A program made the position numbers and the translations under genes. From Clostridia bacterium (GTDB lineage: Bacteria; Bacillota; Clostridia; Christensenellales; Aristaeellaceae), in assembly GCA_017433405.1 (NCBI GenBank), contig JAFRHH010000006.1:1-35767 (forward strand): 35,767 bases of DNA, written 5' to 3'. Under the pieces are notes generated by a model. It did no database searches. It was not told the DNA's origin and saw nothing but the letters and a program-made list of their open reading frames with translations. The stretch's first letter is position 1. Each line of letters starts with the position of its first letter. Positions 15,405 through 24,041 of the stretch are shown in pieces.

Positions 15405-16778
15405 ATGAAAGCCGGAGAAAAGCCGGTCCGGGTGATCCGGAACCGCCGTAACATCAGCATCAGCCGGGTCATCGCCCTGGTCTTTCTGGGGCTGATCCTT
15501 TCCGGGGCCCTGGTGCTGACGCTGCCCGCCGCCTCCCGGAGCGGCCGGAGCCACGGGTTTCTGACGGGGCTGTTTACCGCCACCTCCGCCACCTGCGTCA
15601 CCGGCCTGGTCCGGGGGGATACCTGGAGCCTCTGGAGCCCCTTCGGCCAGGGCGTCATCCTCTGCCTGATCGAAATCGGCGGCCTGGGCTTCATGTCCGC
15701 CGCCTCCATCGCCTTTCTCATGTTCCGCCGGAAGGTCTCCATTCAGTCCCAGATGGTCATGGCGGAGGCCATCGGCGCCGACAGCATGGCGGACATTCTC
15801 CCCCAGCAATGGAAGCTGCTGGTCCGATCCTTCCTGCTGGAAGCCGCCGGCGCCCTGATCCTGACGGTTCGCTTCCTGTTTGACTTTCCCTTTCCGGAGG
15901 CGCTGAAGCTGGGCGTCTTTCACGCGGTGTCCGCCTTTTGCAACGCGGGCTTCGATATCCTGGGCTTCATGGCCCCCGGCGCGTCGATGATGCCCTATCA
16001 GGGGGATCTGACGGTGATGCTGACCCTCTCCGCCCTGATTATCCTCGGCGGCCTGGGCTTCCTGGTCTGGGACGAGGTGCTGCGAATCCGGGAGGGGCAC
16101 CGGTTCAGCGTCTATACCCGGCTGGTGCTGATCATGACCGGGGCGCTTGTGCTCTTCGGAACCCTTTCCTTCTGCCTCCTGGAATGGAATAATCCGGGAA
16201 CCCTGGGGCCCATGCCCTGGCCGGAAAAGCTGCTGGCCGCCTTCTTTCAGTCGGTGACGCTGCGGACCGCCGGCTTCGCGGGGATCGACCAGGGGCGCCT
16301 GACCGCCGCTGGAAAGGCCGTTTCCATCTTTCTGATGCTGATCGGCGGCTCCTCCGGCTCCACCGCCGGCGGCATGAAAACCGTTACTCTGGTGGTGCTG
16401 GTCATGTTCCTGTGGAATCGGATGCGGGGCCGCTATACCGTCAGCGTCTTCCACCGGACGATCGCCGACAGCCACGTGCTCAACGCCATCATGGTCTTCG
16501 TCCTGATGGTGGGGCTGTCCTTCTTCTGCGCGGCGGCGATCTGCGCCCTGGATCCGGTCGGCTTCGAGGACGCGCTCTTCGAAACGGTGTCCGCCATCGG
16601 CACCGTGGGGCTGACTGCCGGGATCACGCCGCAGCTCGGGATCTCCGCCCAGCTGATGATCATCCTGCTGATGTACTTCGGGCGCGTCGGCGTTCTGACC
16701 ATCAGCTTCGGCTTCCTGAAGAACAGGCCGGCGGGCCAGAAGTTTAAATACGCCAATACCGAACTGCTGATCGGATAA
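15405..16778 (+). CDS. trkH: TrkH/KtrB family potassium uptake channel subunit
   Basis: This 457-residue membrane protein has the four pore-loop segments of the Trk/Ktr/HKT family, each with the filter glycine: TSATCVTGL (near 62), SAFCNAGFD (near 183), SVTLRTAGF (near 286) and SAIGTVGLT (near 399). GGSSGSTAGGMKT near 316 is also family-typical. It forms the membrane pore for K+ uptake, controlled by the RCK protein encoded next. Length fits KtrB/TrkH. AGAGGAG precedes the ATG by 5 nt. The gap to trkA is 118 nt. Confidence 0.95.
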   Translation: MKAGEKPVRVIRNRRNISISRVIALVFLGLILSGALVLTLPAASRSGRSHGFLTGLFTATSATCVTGLVRGDTWSLWSPFGQGVILCLIEIGGLGFMSAASIAFLMFRRKVSIQSQMVMAEAIGADSMADILPQQWKLLVRSFLLEAAGALILTVRFLFDFPFPEALKLGVFHAVSAFCNAGFDILGFMAPGASMMPYQGDLTVMLTLSALIILGGLGFLVWDEVLRIREGHRFSVYTRLVLIMTGALVLFGTLSFCLLEWNNPGTLGPMPWPEKLLAAFFQSVTLRTAGFAGIDQGRLTAAGKAVSIFLMLIGGSSGSTAGGMKTVTLVVLVMFLWNRMRGRYTVSVFHRTIADSHVLNAIMVFVLMVGLSFFCAAAICALDPVGFEDALFETVSAIGTVGLTAGITPQLGISAQLMIILLMYFGRVGVLTISFGFLKNRPAGQKFKYANTELLIG

Positions 16779-16864
16779 CCGGATCATCGGATGAGACGGA
16801 TTCTGTCCGCGAACGCGCCATCGTGAGCGGTTGCAGAATCGTCATCCAGACAGCACGCAAAGCA

Positions 16865-16888
16865 TGAACTGATGTTCACAAAGGAGGA
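16865..16888 (+). promoter_or_regulatory. GTTCAC/AGGAGG leader motif, copy before trkA
   Basis: TGAAC (16865-16869), tgat, GTTCA (16874-16878), then CAAAGGAGG, the Shine-Dalgarno of trkA. The inverted repeat is perfect over 5 bp. Confidence 0.6.
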
Positions 16889-16896
16889 AGCGATTC

Positions 16897-17544
16897 ATGA
16901 AATCCTATCTTGTGATCGGCCTGGGTCTCTTTGGCTTCGAGCTGGCCGTGAAGCTGTACGCCTGCGGCGAGGAAGTGCTGGCGATGGACACCGACGAAAC
17001 CCTGGTCAACCGGATCGCGGACCGGGTCACCCGCGCCGTGACCGCTGATGCCCGGGATTTCGACGTGCTGCAGAAGCTGGGCGCCGAGAACTTCGACCGG
17101 GCCGTCGTCGCCATCGGCGAGGATCTGGGGGCTTCCGCCCTGGTCACGATGCACCTGAAGACCCTGAAGATCCCCTATATCATCTGCAAGGCCCAGGACG
17201 AGACCCACCGGGAAATCCTCGAGCGCCTGGGGGCCAACCGGGTCATCATCCCGGAGCGGGAAACGGCGGACAAGCTGGCCCTGGGGCTCACCTCCACCGG
17301 CGTCATGGAGTACATCGAGCTGTCGGAGGAATACGGCATTCTGGAGATCAACGCCCCCGTCAGCTGGGTCGGCAAGTCCATCCGGGAGCTGAGCATCCGA
17401 ACCCGCTACGGGGCCAATATCCTGGCCACCCGGCGGGGGGACGCCCTGGTGCTTCCGCCGGATATCGAGCAGCCCATCGACAAGGGCGATTCCTTTGTCG
17501 TGCTGGGCCAGTACAGCATGCTGAAAAAGATGGAAAACGCGTAA
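16897..17544 (+). CDS. trkA: TrkA/KtrA family potassium channel regulatory (RCK) protein
   Basis: This 215-residue cytoplasmic protein has an RCK_N Rossmann domain (VIGLGLFGFELA, then MDTDE as the nucleotide-ribose acidic turn, about residues 1-120) and an RCK_C domain (about 130-215). KtrA-type proteins form octameric rings that gate the pore in response to ATP/ADP or NAD(H), and often c-di-AMP through RCK_C. It follows trkH as its partner. The ATG at 16897 is preceded by AAAGGAGG. The single-RCK length is KtrA-like rather than the tandem TrkA of Proteobacteria. Confidence 0.93.
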   Translation: MKSYLVIGLGLFGFELAVKLYACGEEVLAMDTDETLVNRIADRVTRAVTADARDFDVLQKLGAENFDRAVVAIGEDLGASALVTMHLKTLKIPYIICKAQDETHREILERLGANRVIIPERETADKLALGLTSTGVMEYIELSEEYGILEINAPVSWVGKSIRELSIRTRYGANILATRRGDALVLPPDIEQPIDKGDSFVVLGQYSMLKKMENA

Positions 17545-17582
17545 AAAAACCGGAGGGCGTTCATTGCTCTCCGGTTTCTCCT
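17541..17582. terminator. Bidirectional intrinsic terminator between trkA and the YARHG gene
   Basis: AACCGGAG (17548-17555) pairs with CTCCGGTT (17569-17576); a run of A precedes it and TTTCTCC follows, so it can stop transcripts from both sides. Confidence 0.85.
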
Positions 17583-17610
17583 TTTTCCTTCAGCCTGCGC
17601 AGTCGGCCTT

Positions 17611-18537
17611 TCAGCCCGCGTAGTCGCCCTCGGAAATCTCGATGCTGTCGTCCTGGGCGGCGTCCTCGGTGCCGTTGTCCAGCATATGCGCCGGAATGAA
17701 GCCCCGGGTCTTTTCCCCGTCGTCGGTCACGGTTTCCACATAGTCCCAGCCGGAATTGCTGAAATAGGTGGTCAGATAGGTCACCGTATCCCCGGGCCGC
17801 AGGGTCAGGATGGAGGTGCTCTGGCGAATCGGGTCGTCCGTCAGGGTGCAGGTCTCCTTCACCGTCGCCTTCGTATACTCGAAGCGCAGCTGCCGGGTCC
17901 AGGCGTCGCCGTCGACCCGGCCTTTGACCGAGCCGCTGTTGACGTATCCCACCCGGACGCCGCCGTTGTTGGTCTCGTACATCATCAGGAGCCAGCCGCT
18001 CTCCTGCCCCGCCGCCATGATGGCGCCGTTGGTGCTGACGGAGGCCTTCCCGTTCGCGCCCCGCCAGGAATCGGTTCCGGGCGCGGAGTAGACCGCCAGC
18101 TTCTGATTCGTCTTCATCTGGACATAATCGAAGCCCTGGAGCGCGTTGAAGCCGGAATCGTACTCCGTCCAGAGGGATTTGCCGCCGGGATTGGTGGTTC
18201 CCTGAGCGCGCATATCCTCGCGGACCTTCTTGATCAGATCCTTGTTGGCCCATTCGATCTTGTTGTAGGCGCCGTTCTTGACGCCGGGCTTATACCAGGG
18301 CATGGTGCTGAAATAATAGTCGTACTTTCCGCCGGATGTAAAGACATATCCGTGGCGGGCGAAGATCTCGTTATAGATATAGCCCAGGGACTCGTAGTCC
18401 CACTGCCACAGCTCGTCCTCCGTCAGATACCGGGTGTTGCTGTCGGGAATCAGGTACATCCTGTCCGCCGAAGCCACGGCCATCAGGCCGCCGCACAGGA
18501 GCAGCGCCGCCAGCAGCGCCGCAAGCAGTCGTTTCAT
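17611..18537 (-). CDS. Secreted YARHG / SH3-like domain protein
   Basis: This 308-residue protein has a signal peptide (LLAALLAALLLCGGLMAVASA). Residues about 30-95 form a YARHG domain: TRYLTEDELWQWDYESLGYI, FARHG and PWYKP, a module found in extracellular bacterial proteins. The rest, about 130-290, looks like two SH3-type beta modules (MKTNQKLAVYSAPG...; DTVTYLTTYFSNSGWDYVE). The acidic C-terminus has no anchor. A periplasmic or wall-associated role is inferred; the ligand is unknown. It lies 49 nt after the CD1247-type gene and may be co-transcribed from the efp side, but it has its own GTTCA-type leader. Confidence 0.82.
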   Translation of the reverse strand: MKRLLAALLAALLLCGGLMAVASADRMYLIPDSNTRYLTEDELWQWDYESLGYIYNEIFARHGYVFTSGGKYDYYFSTMPWYKPGVKNGAYNKIEWANKDLIKKVREDMRAQGTTNPGGKSLWTEYDSGFNALQGFDYVQMKTNQKLAVYSAPGTDSWRGANGKASVSTNGAIMAAGQESGWLLMMYETNNGGVRVGYVNSGSVKGRVDGDAWTRQLRFEYTKATVKETCTLTDDPIRQSTSILTLRPGDTVTYLTTYFSNSGWDYVETVTDDGEKTRGFIPAHMLDNGTEDAAQDDSIEISEGDYAG

Positions 18538-18541
18538 TGTT

Positions 18542-18570
18542 CATCCCTCCATGAACGTCAGGTCACGTCT
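18542..18570 (-). promoter_or_regulatory. GTTCAC/AGGAGG leader motif, copy before YARHG gene
   Basis: On the minus strand AGACGTGACCTGACGTTCAT is followed by GGAGGG and the ATG. The left arm has one mismatch (GTGACC for GTGAAC). Confidence 0.5.
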
Positions 18571-18586
18571 GTTCTTCCGCGACGGA

Positions 18587-19003
18587 TCAGGCTTCCGGCT
18601 TTTCCGCCTCCGCGTCCGGGGGAAGCTCCGGGAACAGTTCCTTCCCGCAGGCCGGGCACAGGGCGTCCTCGTCGAAATCCACATCCTCCGGGTCGATTTC
18701 GACCACGGTTCCGCAGTGGGGGCATTCATACTGAATGCTGCCGGATTCCGGATTCTCCTCCGCCGCTTCCTCCGCGTCCCCGTCGTATACGGCGGCTTCC
18801 AGATCCGCCAGGCTCGCGTCCATGCTCTCCAGGTACTCGTTCATCTCCCCGTGCGCCTCCGCCAGCGCGTCGAAGGAGGTTCCCACCTCGCCGAGCACTT
18901 CGATGATGCCCTGGATCAGCCGGTGGCTGTCCTTCTTCGGATCCAGCTTCATGCCCTCGGAAAGGCCCCGAAGATAGCTGATTTTATCCGTCAGTCTGCT
19001 CAT
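18587..19003 (-). CDS. CD1247-type N-terminal domain and zinc-ribbon protein
   Basis: This 138-residue cytoplasmic protein has an N-terminal helical part (residues 1-70, LTDKISYLRGLSEGM...) typical of the Clostridial CD1247 family. An acidic linker follows, then a C-terminal zinc ribbon with CPHC (94-97) and CPAC (116-119). Function is unknown. The gene starts 2 nt after the efp stop, so translation is probably coupled to efp; this neighbourhood is common in Clostridia and hints at a link to translation. Confidence 0.82.
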   Translation of the reverse strand: MSRLTDKISYLRGLSEGMKLDPKKDSHRLIQGIIEVLGEVGTSFDALAEAHGEMNEYLESMDASLADLEAAVYDGDAEEAAEENPESGSIQYECPHCGTVVEIDPEDVDFDEDALCPACGKELFPELPPDAEAEKPEA

Positions 19004-19005
19004 GC

Positions 19006-19563
19006 TTACGCCCTCTTGAGATATTCGCCGGTCCGGGTATCGATCTGAATCTTGTCGCCGGTGTTGATGAACAGCGGCACCTGCAGGCTGAAGCCGGTCT
19101 CCAGCGTCGCGGGCTTGTAGGTGTTGGAGGCGGTATCCCCGGCGAAGCCGGGCTCGGTGTCGGTGACCTCCAGCACGACGAAGTTCGGCGCTTCCACGGA
19201 GAAGGCGCTGCCCTTGAAGAACCGCACCGTCACGTTGGTGCCTTCCTTGACGAAGGGGATGGCGTCCTCCACCTGATCCTTGCTCAGGGGCAGCTGCTCA
19301 TAGGTCTCGGTATCCATGAAGTAGTACAGGTCGCCGTCGTTGTAAACGTACTGCATTTCCTTGGTTTCGATAATCGCCTTGGGCATCTTGTCCGTCGGGT
19401 TGAAGCTGCGCTCCACCACCGCGCCGGTCATGACGTTCTTGATCTTGGTGCGGACGAAGGCCGCGCCCTTGCCGGGTTTGACGTGCTGGAAATCAACGAT
19501 GTTCCATACGCCCCCGTCCCACTCGATGGTAATGCCCTTCTTGAAATCGCCGGCTGTAATCAT
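19006..19563 (-). CDS. efp: Elongation factor P
   Basis: This 185-residue protein has the three EF-P domains: a KOW-like N-terminus ([18 protein letters not shown]) with the loop VKPGKGAAF whose Lys32 sits at the tip that contacts the peptidyl-transferase centre, and two OB folds ending in [21 protein letters not shown] relieves ribosome stalling at polyproline stretches. It sits directly after the M24 peptidase gene (48-nt gap), the classical pepP/pepQ-efp arrangement in Firmicutes. Confidence 0.97.
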   Translation of the reverse strand: MITAGDFKKGITIEWDGGVWNIVDFQHVKPGKGAAFVRTKIKNVMTGAVVERSFNPTDKMPKAIIETKEMQYVYNDGDLYYFMDTETYEQLPLSKDQVEDAIPFVKEGTNVTVRFFKGSAFSVEAPNFVVLEVTDTEPGFAGDTASNTYKPATLETGFSLQVPLFINTGDKIQIDTRTGEYLKRA

Positions 19564-19611
19564 GCTTGTCTTCCTCCCTTTTTCCTTTATCTTTCTTTTT
19601 GTATCCTTCTT

Positions 19612-20688
19612 TTACAGAATGATCAGCTGCTTGTCCGCCGTGGTCAGCGGCACCCCGTCCCCTTCCCTGACCAGGCAGGTATCCTCGATCCGGACTCCGC
19701 CGACCCCGGGAAGGTAGATGCCGGGCTCGACCGTCATCACGACCCCGGCCCTCAGATCCTCCCGGCATCTGGGGCTCAGCCTGGGCTCCTCGTGAATATC
19801 GATGCCCACCGCGTGGCCCAGGCCGTGGCCGAAGCGGCCGGCGTAGCCCCGGGAATCGATCAGATCCCGGGCCAGCCTATCGATCTCGAAGCAGTTCTTT
19901 CCGGCGGCCAGGGCGTCGACGCATTTCAGCTGGGCCTCCAGCACCGTATCGTAGACCCGCTTCATTTCCTCCGACGGCTTTCCGAGGGCGACGGTCCGGG
20001 TCATGTCGCTGCAGTACCCGTCCACCTTCGCCCCGAAGTCCATCGTGATCATGTCGCCCTTCTGCAGCACGCGGGATCCGGGGATCGCGTGGGGCAGGCT
20101 TCCGTTCTCGCCGGAGGCGATAATCGTCGAAAAGGCGTTCCCTTCCGCCCCCAGGCGAAGCATCGTAAAGTCCAGCTCGATCTGAAGCTCCTTTTCCGTC
20201 ATCCCGGGGCGGATCTTTTCCAGGATCGCCCGGAAGGCGTCCGAGGTAATCCCGCAGGCCTTCCGAATCGCGGCCACCTCCGCGGGGGTTTTAACCTCCC
20301 GCAGCTTCTGGGGCGCCTTGTCCAGGGACAGCAGGCTGACCTCGGACCCCAGGGTTCCCCGGAATTCCCGGAACCGGTCCACGGAGAGATAATTGGTCTC
20401 CAGATACAGCTCGCCGATCCCGCCCGCCGCGACCAGCTCCGCCAGCACGGCCTTTTCCGGCTTCGCGTTCTCCGTCATGACGATTTCGAAGCCCGGCGCC
20501 TGGTGCTCCGCCTGCTCCGTATAGCGGAAATCCGTCACGATTATCCGCCGCTCGGGGGAGATAAACACCATCCCTTCCCCGGTATATCCCTCCGTCAGAT
20601 AGAACATATTCGAGGGATCATGAATCGCCGCCGCCGCGCCTTTTTTCAGCTTCAGCAGGGCGATCAGCCGCTCTGAGGCGGTCATCAT
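19612..20688 (-). CDS. M24 family Xaa-Pro aminopeptidase/dipeptidase
   Basis: This 358-residue cytoplasmic metallopeptidase has an N-terminal creatinase-like domain (about 1-130) and a C-terminal pita-bread domain. The dimetal ligands are visible in order: two Asp in MDFGAKVDGYCSDMTRT, His in GHGLGHAVG, Glu in VEPGIYLPG and Glu in GVRIEDT. It removes or cleaves residues next to proline; PepP and PepQ cannot be told apart with confidence. Start 20688 (or the adjacent ATG at 20685) follows AAAGG. It lies upstream of efp in the same direction. Confidence 0.93.
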   Translation of the reverse strand: MMTASERLIALLKLKKGAAAAIHDPSNMFYLTEGYTGEGMVFISPERRIIVTDFRYTEQAEHQAPGFEIVMTENAKPEKAVLAELVAAGGIGELYLETNYLSVDRFREFRGTLGSEVSLLSLDKAPQKLREVKTPAEVAAIRKACGITSDAFRAILEKIRPGMTEKELQIELDFTMLRLGAEGNAFSTIIASGENGSLPHAIPGSRVLQKGDMITMDFGAKVDGYCSDMTRTVALGKPSEEMKRVYDTVLEAQLKCVDALAAGKNCFEIDRLARDLIDSRGYAGRFGHGLGHAVGIDIHEEPRLSPRCREDLRAGVVMTVEPGIYLPGVGGVRIEDTCLVREGDGVPLTTADKQLIIL

Positions 20689-20737
20689 CGCATCACGCCT
20701 TTCCCGTGCCCGCCTTCCGGCGGCGCATCCGGTGGTA

Positions 20738-20766
20738 AGTTTACCATAATTCCGGCGGTTTGAAAA
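20738..20766 (-). promoter_or_regulatory. Possible promoter of the peptidase-efp operon
   Basis: TTTTCA (20766-20761), 17-nt spacer, TAAACT (20743-20738). A GGTAA-N2-TTACC inverted repeat (20734-20745) overlaps the -10. Both hexamers are weak matches. Confidence 0.35.
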
Positions 20767-20803
20767 GGAAAAACTTCCCTGTCCGGGCCGAAAGCTCCCC
20801 GCC

Positions 20804-22294
20804 TCAGCCCAGCTCCGCCAGCACGGCCTCCGCCATGGCGTCCTTTTCGGTCTCCCGCCGGTGCCTGACCGGCAGATCCCGGAGCTTCCGAACCTGCTCC
20901 GGCATGGGGACCTGCGTCATCTCCTCCAGCTTTTCCCCGGCGGCGAAGGCGTCCGTTCCCGAATCCTTCTCCCCCGTCAGGGCGAAAAGCACGTCGGCGG
21001 CGAACTTGTAGGGGCTGGCCGTGGAAACGATCACCGTCGGCGTCCGGTCGTTTTCCGCCTTCCGGTACTCCCGGAGCACGTGGCCCGCCACCGCCGTATG
21101 GGGATCCATCAGGTAGTGATCCTGCAGCCACCGGGCGCGGATTTCCGCCAGGGTATCCTTGTTGTCGGCGCAGTCGGCCCAGAACACGCCGGCCATCCAG
21201 TCGTGCCGCTGATCCCCGACGGAGAAGCTGCCGCATTCCTTCAGCTGCCGCATCCAGGTGGCGATCAGCTCCCCGTCCCGGTCGGCGGATTCGTAAAGCA
21301 GCCGCTCCAGGTTGGAGGACACCAGAATATCCATGCTGGGGCTGATGGTCTTAAAGAAGGTCCGGTGCGTCGTATAGATCCCGTGGTGGAAGAAGTCCGT
21401 CAGCACGTTGTTCCGGTTGCTGGCGCAGATCAGCCGGTGAATCGGCAGCCCCATGTTCCGGGCGTAGTACCCGGCGAGGATGTTTCCGAAGTTTCCGGTG
21501 GGAACGCAGAAGTTCACCGGGTCCCCCATCCGGATCGCGCCCTGGCCGACCAGGTCCGCGTAGGCGGAGAAGTAGTAGACGATCTGGGGCGCCAGCCGGC
21601 CGAAATTGATGCTGTTGGCGGAGGAGAGCACCCGTCCGGCCGCCTTCATCTTTTCCCGGAAATCCCCGGAGGCGAACAGCTCCTTGACGCCGGTCTGGGC
21701 GTCGTCAAAATTTCCCTTCACGGCGATCACGTGGGTATTGTTCCCGCCGGTGGTCACCATCTGCAGCTTCTGAACGTCGCTGACCCCGTCGAGGGGATAA
21801 AAGACGGTGCAGCTCGTTCCCGCCACGTCCCGGAAGCCCTCCAGGGCCGCCTTTCCGGTGTCGCCGCTGGTGGCCACCAGAATGCTGACCTCCCGGGTTT
21901 CCCCGTTCTTCACGGCGGAGCGGCGGATCAGGCGGGGCAGCAGCTGCAGCGCCATATCCTTGAAGGCCAGGGTCGGCCCGTGAAACAGCTCCAGCGCCCA
22001 GGTCGCCTCGTCCAGCCGTCGGAGGGGCGCCACGGCGGGATCGTCAAACCGCTCCGGGCTGTAGGCAGCCCGGACGTCCTCCTCAATCTCGGCGGGGGTG
22101 AAGTCCTCCAGATACTGGCGGAGAATCAGCGCCGCCCGCTGCGGATAGCTCAGGCTGCCCAGAGAAGCGAGCTCCGGCCCCTCCAGGGTCGGAAACATCG
22201 CCGGGACAAAAAGCCCGCCGTCCGGCGCCAGCCCCTGCAGAATCGCCTGACTGGCCGTCACGCCGCTTCGGCCTCTCGTGGAAAAAAAAGACAT
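20804..22294 (-). CDS. thrC: Threonine synthase
   Basis: This 496-residue PLP enzyme converts O-phosphohomoserine to threonine and phosphate. The N-terminal domain is typical (STRGRSGVTASQAILQGLAPDGGLFVP as short pieces). HGPTLAFKDMALQ carries the PLP-binding Lys112, VATSGDTGKAALEG binds the cofactor phosphate, and PTGNFGNILAGYYA lies near 270. Length fits the class of long bacterial/fungal threonine synthases. No other homoserine-pathway gene is adjacent. Confidence 0.95.
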   Translation of the reverse strand: MSFFSTRGRSGVTASQAILQGLAPDGGLFVPAMFPTLEGPELASLGSLSYPQRAALILRQYLEDFTPAEIEEDVRAAYSPERFDDPAVAPLRRLDEATWALELFHGPTLAFKDMALQLLPRLIRRSAVKNGETREVSILVATSGDTGKAALEGFRDVAGTSCTVFYPLDGVSDVQKLQMVTTGGNNTHVIAVKGNFDDAQTGVKELFASGDFREKMKAAGRVLSSANSINFGRLAPQIVYYFSAYADLVGQGAIRMGDPVNFCVPTGNFGNILAGYYARNMGLPIHRLICASNRNNVLTDFFHHGIYTTHRTFFKTISPSMDILVSSNLERLLYESADRDGELIATWMRQLKECGSFSVGDQRHDWMAGVFWADCADNKDTLAEIRARWLQDHYLMDPHTAVAGHVLREYRKAENDRTPTVIVSTASPYKFAADVLFALTGEKDSGTDAFAAGEKLEEMTQVPMPEQVRKLRDLPVRHRRETEKDAMAEAVLAELG

Positions 22295-22366
22295 GTCTTA
22301 TCCACCTTTCCTCTGCGAATACCGGTTCATATCCGCCATTCTGTCGCTTCCGGGAACATCCCTTTA

Positions 22367-22402
22367 CAAAAAAGAGGCGAAGGATTTGCCATCGCCCCTT
22401 TC
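22367..22402 (-). terminator. Intrinsic terminator after the P-loop gene
   Basis: On the minus strand GGGGCGA (22398-22392) pairs with TCGCCTC (22380-22374) with one mismatch and is followed by a TTTTTT tract. Confidence 0.7.
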
Positions 22403-22420
22403 ACGCCGAACCTGTGAGGG

Positions 22421-22831
22421 TCAGATCAGATACTTCTTCAGATATTCCGGAAGCTCCTCCGGATCCGCGCTCAGGCTGAGCACAAAGTCCACGTCATGCT
22501 TGCTGCCGAGCTCCTCCAGGGTATTGACGACGGGCTCCGTCGCCGCCAGCTCCGTGTGGCACAGCTTCAGGAACGCGTCCACAAACACGGTTCCCACATC
22601 GAAGTTGGAGGAAATAATGCCGCACAGGAAGCCGATAAACATCTCGGCGCTGTGAATATGGTAATCTTCGGCGTTGATAAACCGGACCTTATGGTCCACG
22701 TCGAACATATAGCGATTGTCATCGTCCAGGAAAATTACGTCATGCGTCGCTTCCCGGGCCGTCGTGTTGGTCAGGTCGATCAGGCGCTTGGTTTTCCCCG
22801 ATCCTTTCCTTCCCGCGATTACCTGTATCAT
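22421..22831 (-). CDS. Small P-loop ATP-binding protein of unknown function
   Basis: This 136-residue protein has a Walker A motif GRKGSGKT at residues 7-14, a LDDDNRYMFD segment near 35 and a hydrophobic strand (VGTVFVDAFL) ending in Asp that could act as Walker B. It belongs to a conserved set of short Clostridial proteins sometimes labelled PilT-like, but it lacks the body of a true PilT motor. AAAGGAGGG precedes the ATG. It is a single-gene unit with its own consensus -10 promoter and a terminator. I cannot name a substrate. Confidence 0.75.
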   Translation of the reverse strand: MIQVIAGRKGSGKTKRLIDLTNTTAREATHDVIFLDDDNRYMFDVDHKVRFINAEDYHIHSAEMFIGFLCGIISSNFDVGTVFVDAFLKLCHTELAATEPVVNTLEELGSKHDVDFVLSLSADPEELPEYLKKYLI

Positions 22832-22866
22832 GGGGAGACCCTCCTTTATGGTTTTTCTCTGGGGCT

Positions 22867-22895
22867 ATTATACCCGTTTTTTGCCATGGGCGCAA
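22867..22895 (-). promoter_or_regulatory. Promoter of the P-loop protein gene
   Basis: TTGCGC (22895-22890), 17-nt spacer, TATAAT (22872-22867) on the minus strand. Confidence 0.7.
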
Positions 22896-22916
22896 GTTTT
22901 TCCTGAAAACCGTCTT

Positions 22917-23780
22917 TTACCGGTGGGATCCCATGAAAAACAGGGCCAGGGTGCCGGGGCCGGAGTGGGCGCCGATGACCGAGCCGATCTCCGTGATCAG
23001 GGTCACCTCCCGGCCGTAGTCCTCCTTCAGGATCCGCTTCAGATATTCCGCGTCCTCCAGGCAGTCCGCGTGGGAAATCATGATGGGCGACTCCGGCCGG
23101 ATGGTCTCCCCCAGGGCCTCCGCCATCTTCTTGATGGACTTTTTCCGGCCGTGGGTCTGGCTGACCTTGATCAGATGGCCCTCGTCGTCCACATGGAGCA
23201 CCGGCTTAACGTTCAGGGCGGTTCCCAGCAGCGCGGTGGCGGTGCTGATCCGGCCGCCCCGCTTGAGGTACTTAAGCTCCTCGACGGTAAACCAGTGGCA
23301 GACGTGCAGCACCTCCTTCTCCAGGAGATCCGCGTTTTCGTCCAGGCTCAGGCCCCTGTCCCGGTTTTCCTTCGCCAGATACACGAACAGCCCCTGCCCC
23401 GCGGAAGCCGCCAGGGAATCGATGCAGCGGATCTTCCGCTCCGGGTATTTCTCCCGCAGGGATTCGGCGATCTTTCTTCCGGTCTCGCAGGTTACGCTCA
23501 GGCCGCTGGAAAAGCCCAGGTACAGAATGTCCCGTCCCTCCTCCAGCAGCCGGGTAAAGACCTGAACATAGGTGCTCTCGTTCACCGAGGAGGTCTTGGC
23601 CACCCGGCCGTTCCGCATCTCGTCATAGAAGGTCTTCAGGGGCTCATCCAGATCCAGCTTTCCCTTCCCGTCGTCAGTAAACAGAAAGGGCATCCGGATC
23701 ATCTCGATTCCCCATTCCTCGGCCGTCCGGATCCCGAGATCGGAGGAGGATTCCGTCACCAGGGCATAGTTCTGCGCCAT
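22917..23780 (-). CDS. DegV family fatty-acid-binding protein
   Basis: This 287-residue protein has the DegV signature: NYALVTESSSDLG at the start, KTSSVNESTYVQVF near 65, LGFSSGLSVTCETG near 90, DSLAASAGQG and the second-domain LNVKPVLHVDDEGHL. Members bind a fatty acid between two domains; in Firmicutes FakB proteins present it to FakA kinase, which is not in this window. The ATG at 23780 is chosen because the in-frame GTG 12 nt upstream overlaps the GAGG ribosome site. Confidence 0.9.
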   Translation of the reverse strand: MAQNYALVTESSSDLGIRTAEEWGIEMIRMPFLFTDDGKGKLDLDEPLKTFYDEMRNGRVAKTSSVNESTYVQVFTRLLEEGRDILYLGFSSGLSVTCETGRKIAESLREKYPERKIRCIDSLAASAGQGLFVYLAKENRDRGLSLDENADLLEKEVLHVCHWFTVEELKYLKRGGRISTATALLGTALNVKPVLHVDDEGHLIKVSQTHGRKKSIKKMAEALGETIRPESPIMISHADCLEDAEYLKRILKEDYGREVTLITEIGSVIGAHSGPGTLALFFMGSHR

Positions 23781-23828
23781 TGCAATTGTCACCTCATTTT
23801 CTTTCGCCGGAAAACCGGCAACTTAAAA

Positions 23829-23858
23829 CTTATAGCATAAAATAGGAAACCCTGTCAA
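23829..23858 (-). promoter_or_regulatory. Promoter of the DegV gene
   Basis: TTGACA (23858-23853), 18-nt spacer, TATAAG (23834-23829) on the minus strand, about 45 nt upstream of the ATG. Confidence 0.6.
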
Positions 23859-23869
23859 CCGCCGAAAAA

Positions 23870-23895
23870 AGCCTCCGCTGTGAACGTCCGTTCAC
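23870..23895 (-). promoter_or_regulatory. GTTCAC/AGGAGG motif without a gene
   Basis: GTGAAC (23880-23885), gtcc, GTTCAC (23890-23895): a perfect 6-bp inverted repeat. On the minus strand it is followed by AGCGGAGG as in the gene-leading copies, but no start codon follows; the DegV promoter begins 12 bases further on. Confidence 0.55.
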
Positions 23896-24003
23896 GTCGG
23901 CCATTCGGCATTTCCGTTGAATGAGATGTCCGCCAGGCATTCCTGAACAGATGCATGGCAGCCAGAAAACAGCAGGAAAACAGGAAAGTTTTGGAATCCG
24001 TCA

Positions 24004-24032
24004 TTTCCACTCCGGGCAAAAAGATGTATAAT
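24004..24032 (+). promoter_or_regulatory. Promoter of paaK-ACT operon
   Basis: TTTCCA (24004-24009), 17-nt spacer, consensus TATAAT (24027-24032). The predicted start coincides with the leader motif. Confidence 0.6.
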
Positions 24033-24041
24033 GGCAGGCAC

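Noticed and set aside
20804-23780. thrC and DegV as part of a larger operon with the P-loop gene
   Set aside because: A terminator at 22367-22402 separates the P-loop gene from thrC, and the P-loop gene has its own TATAAT promoter at 22867-22895 downstream of DegV.
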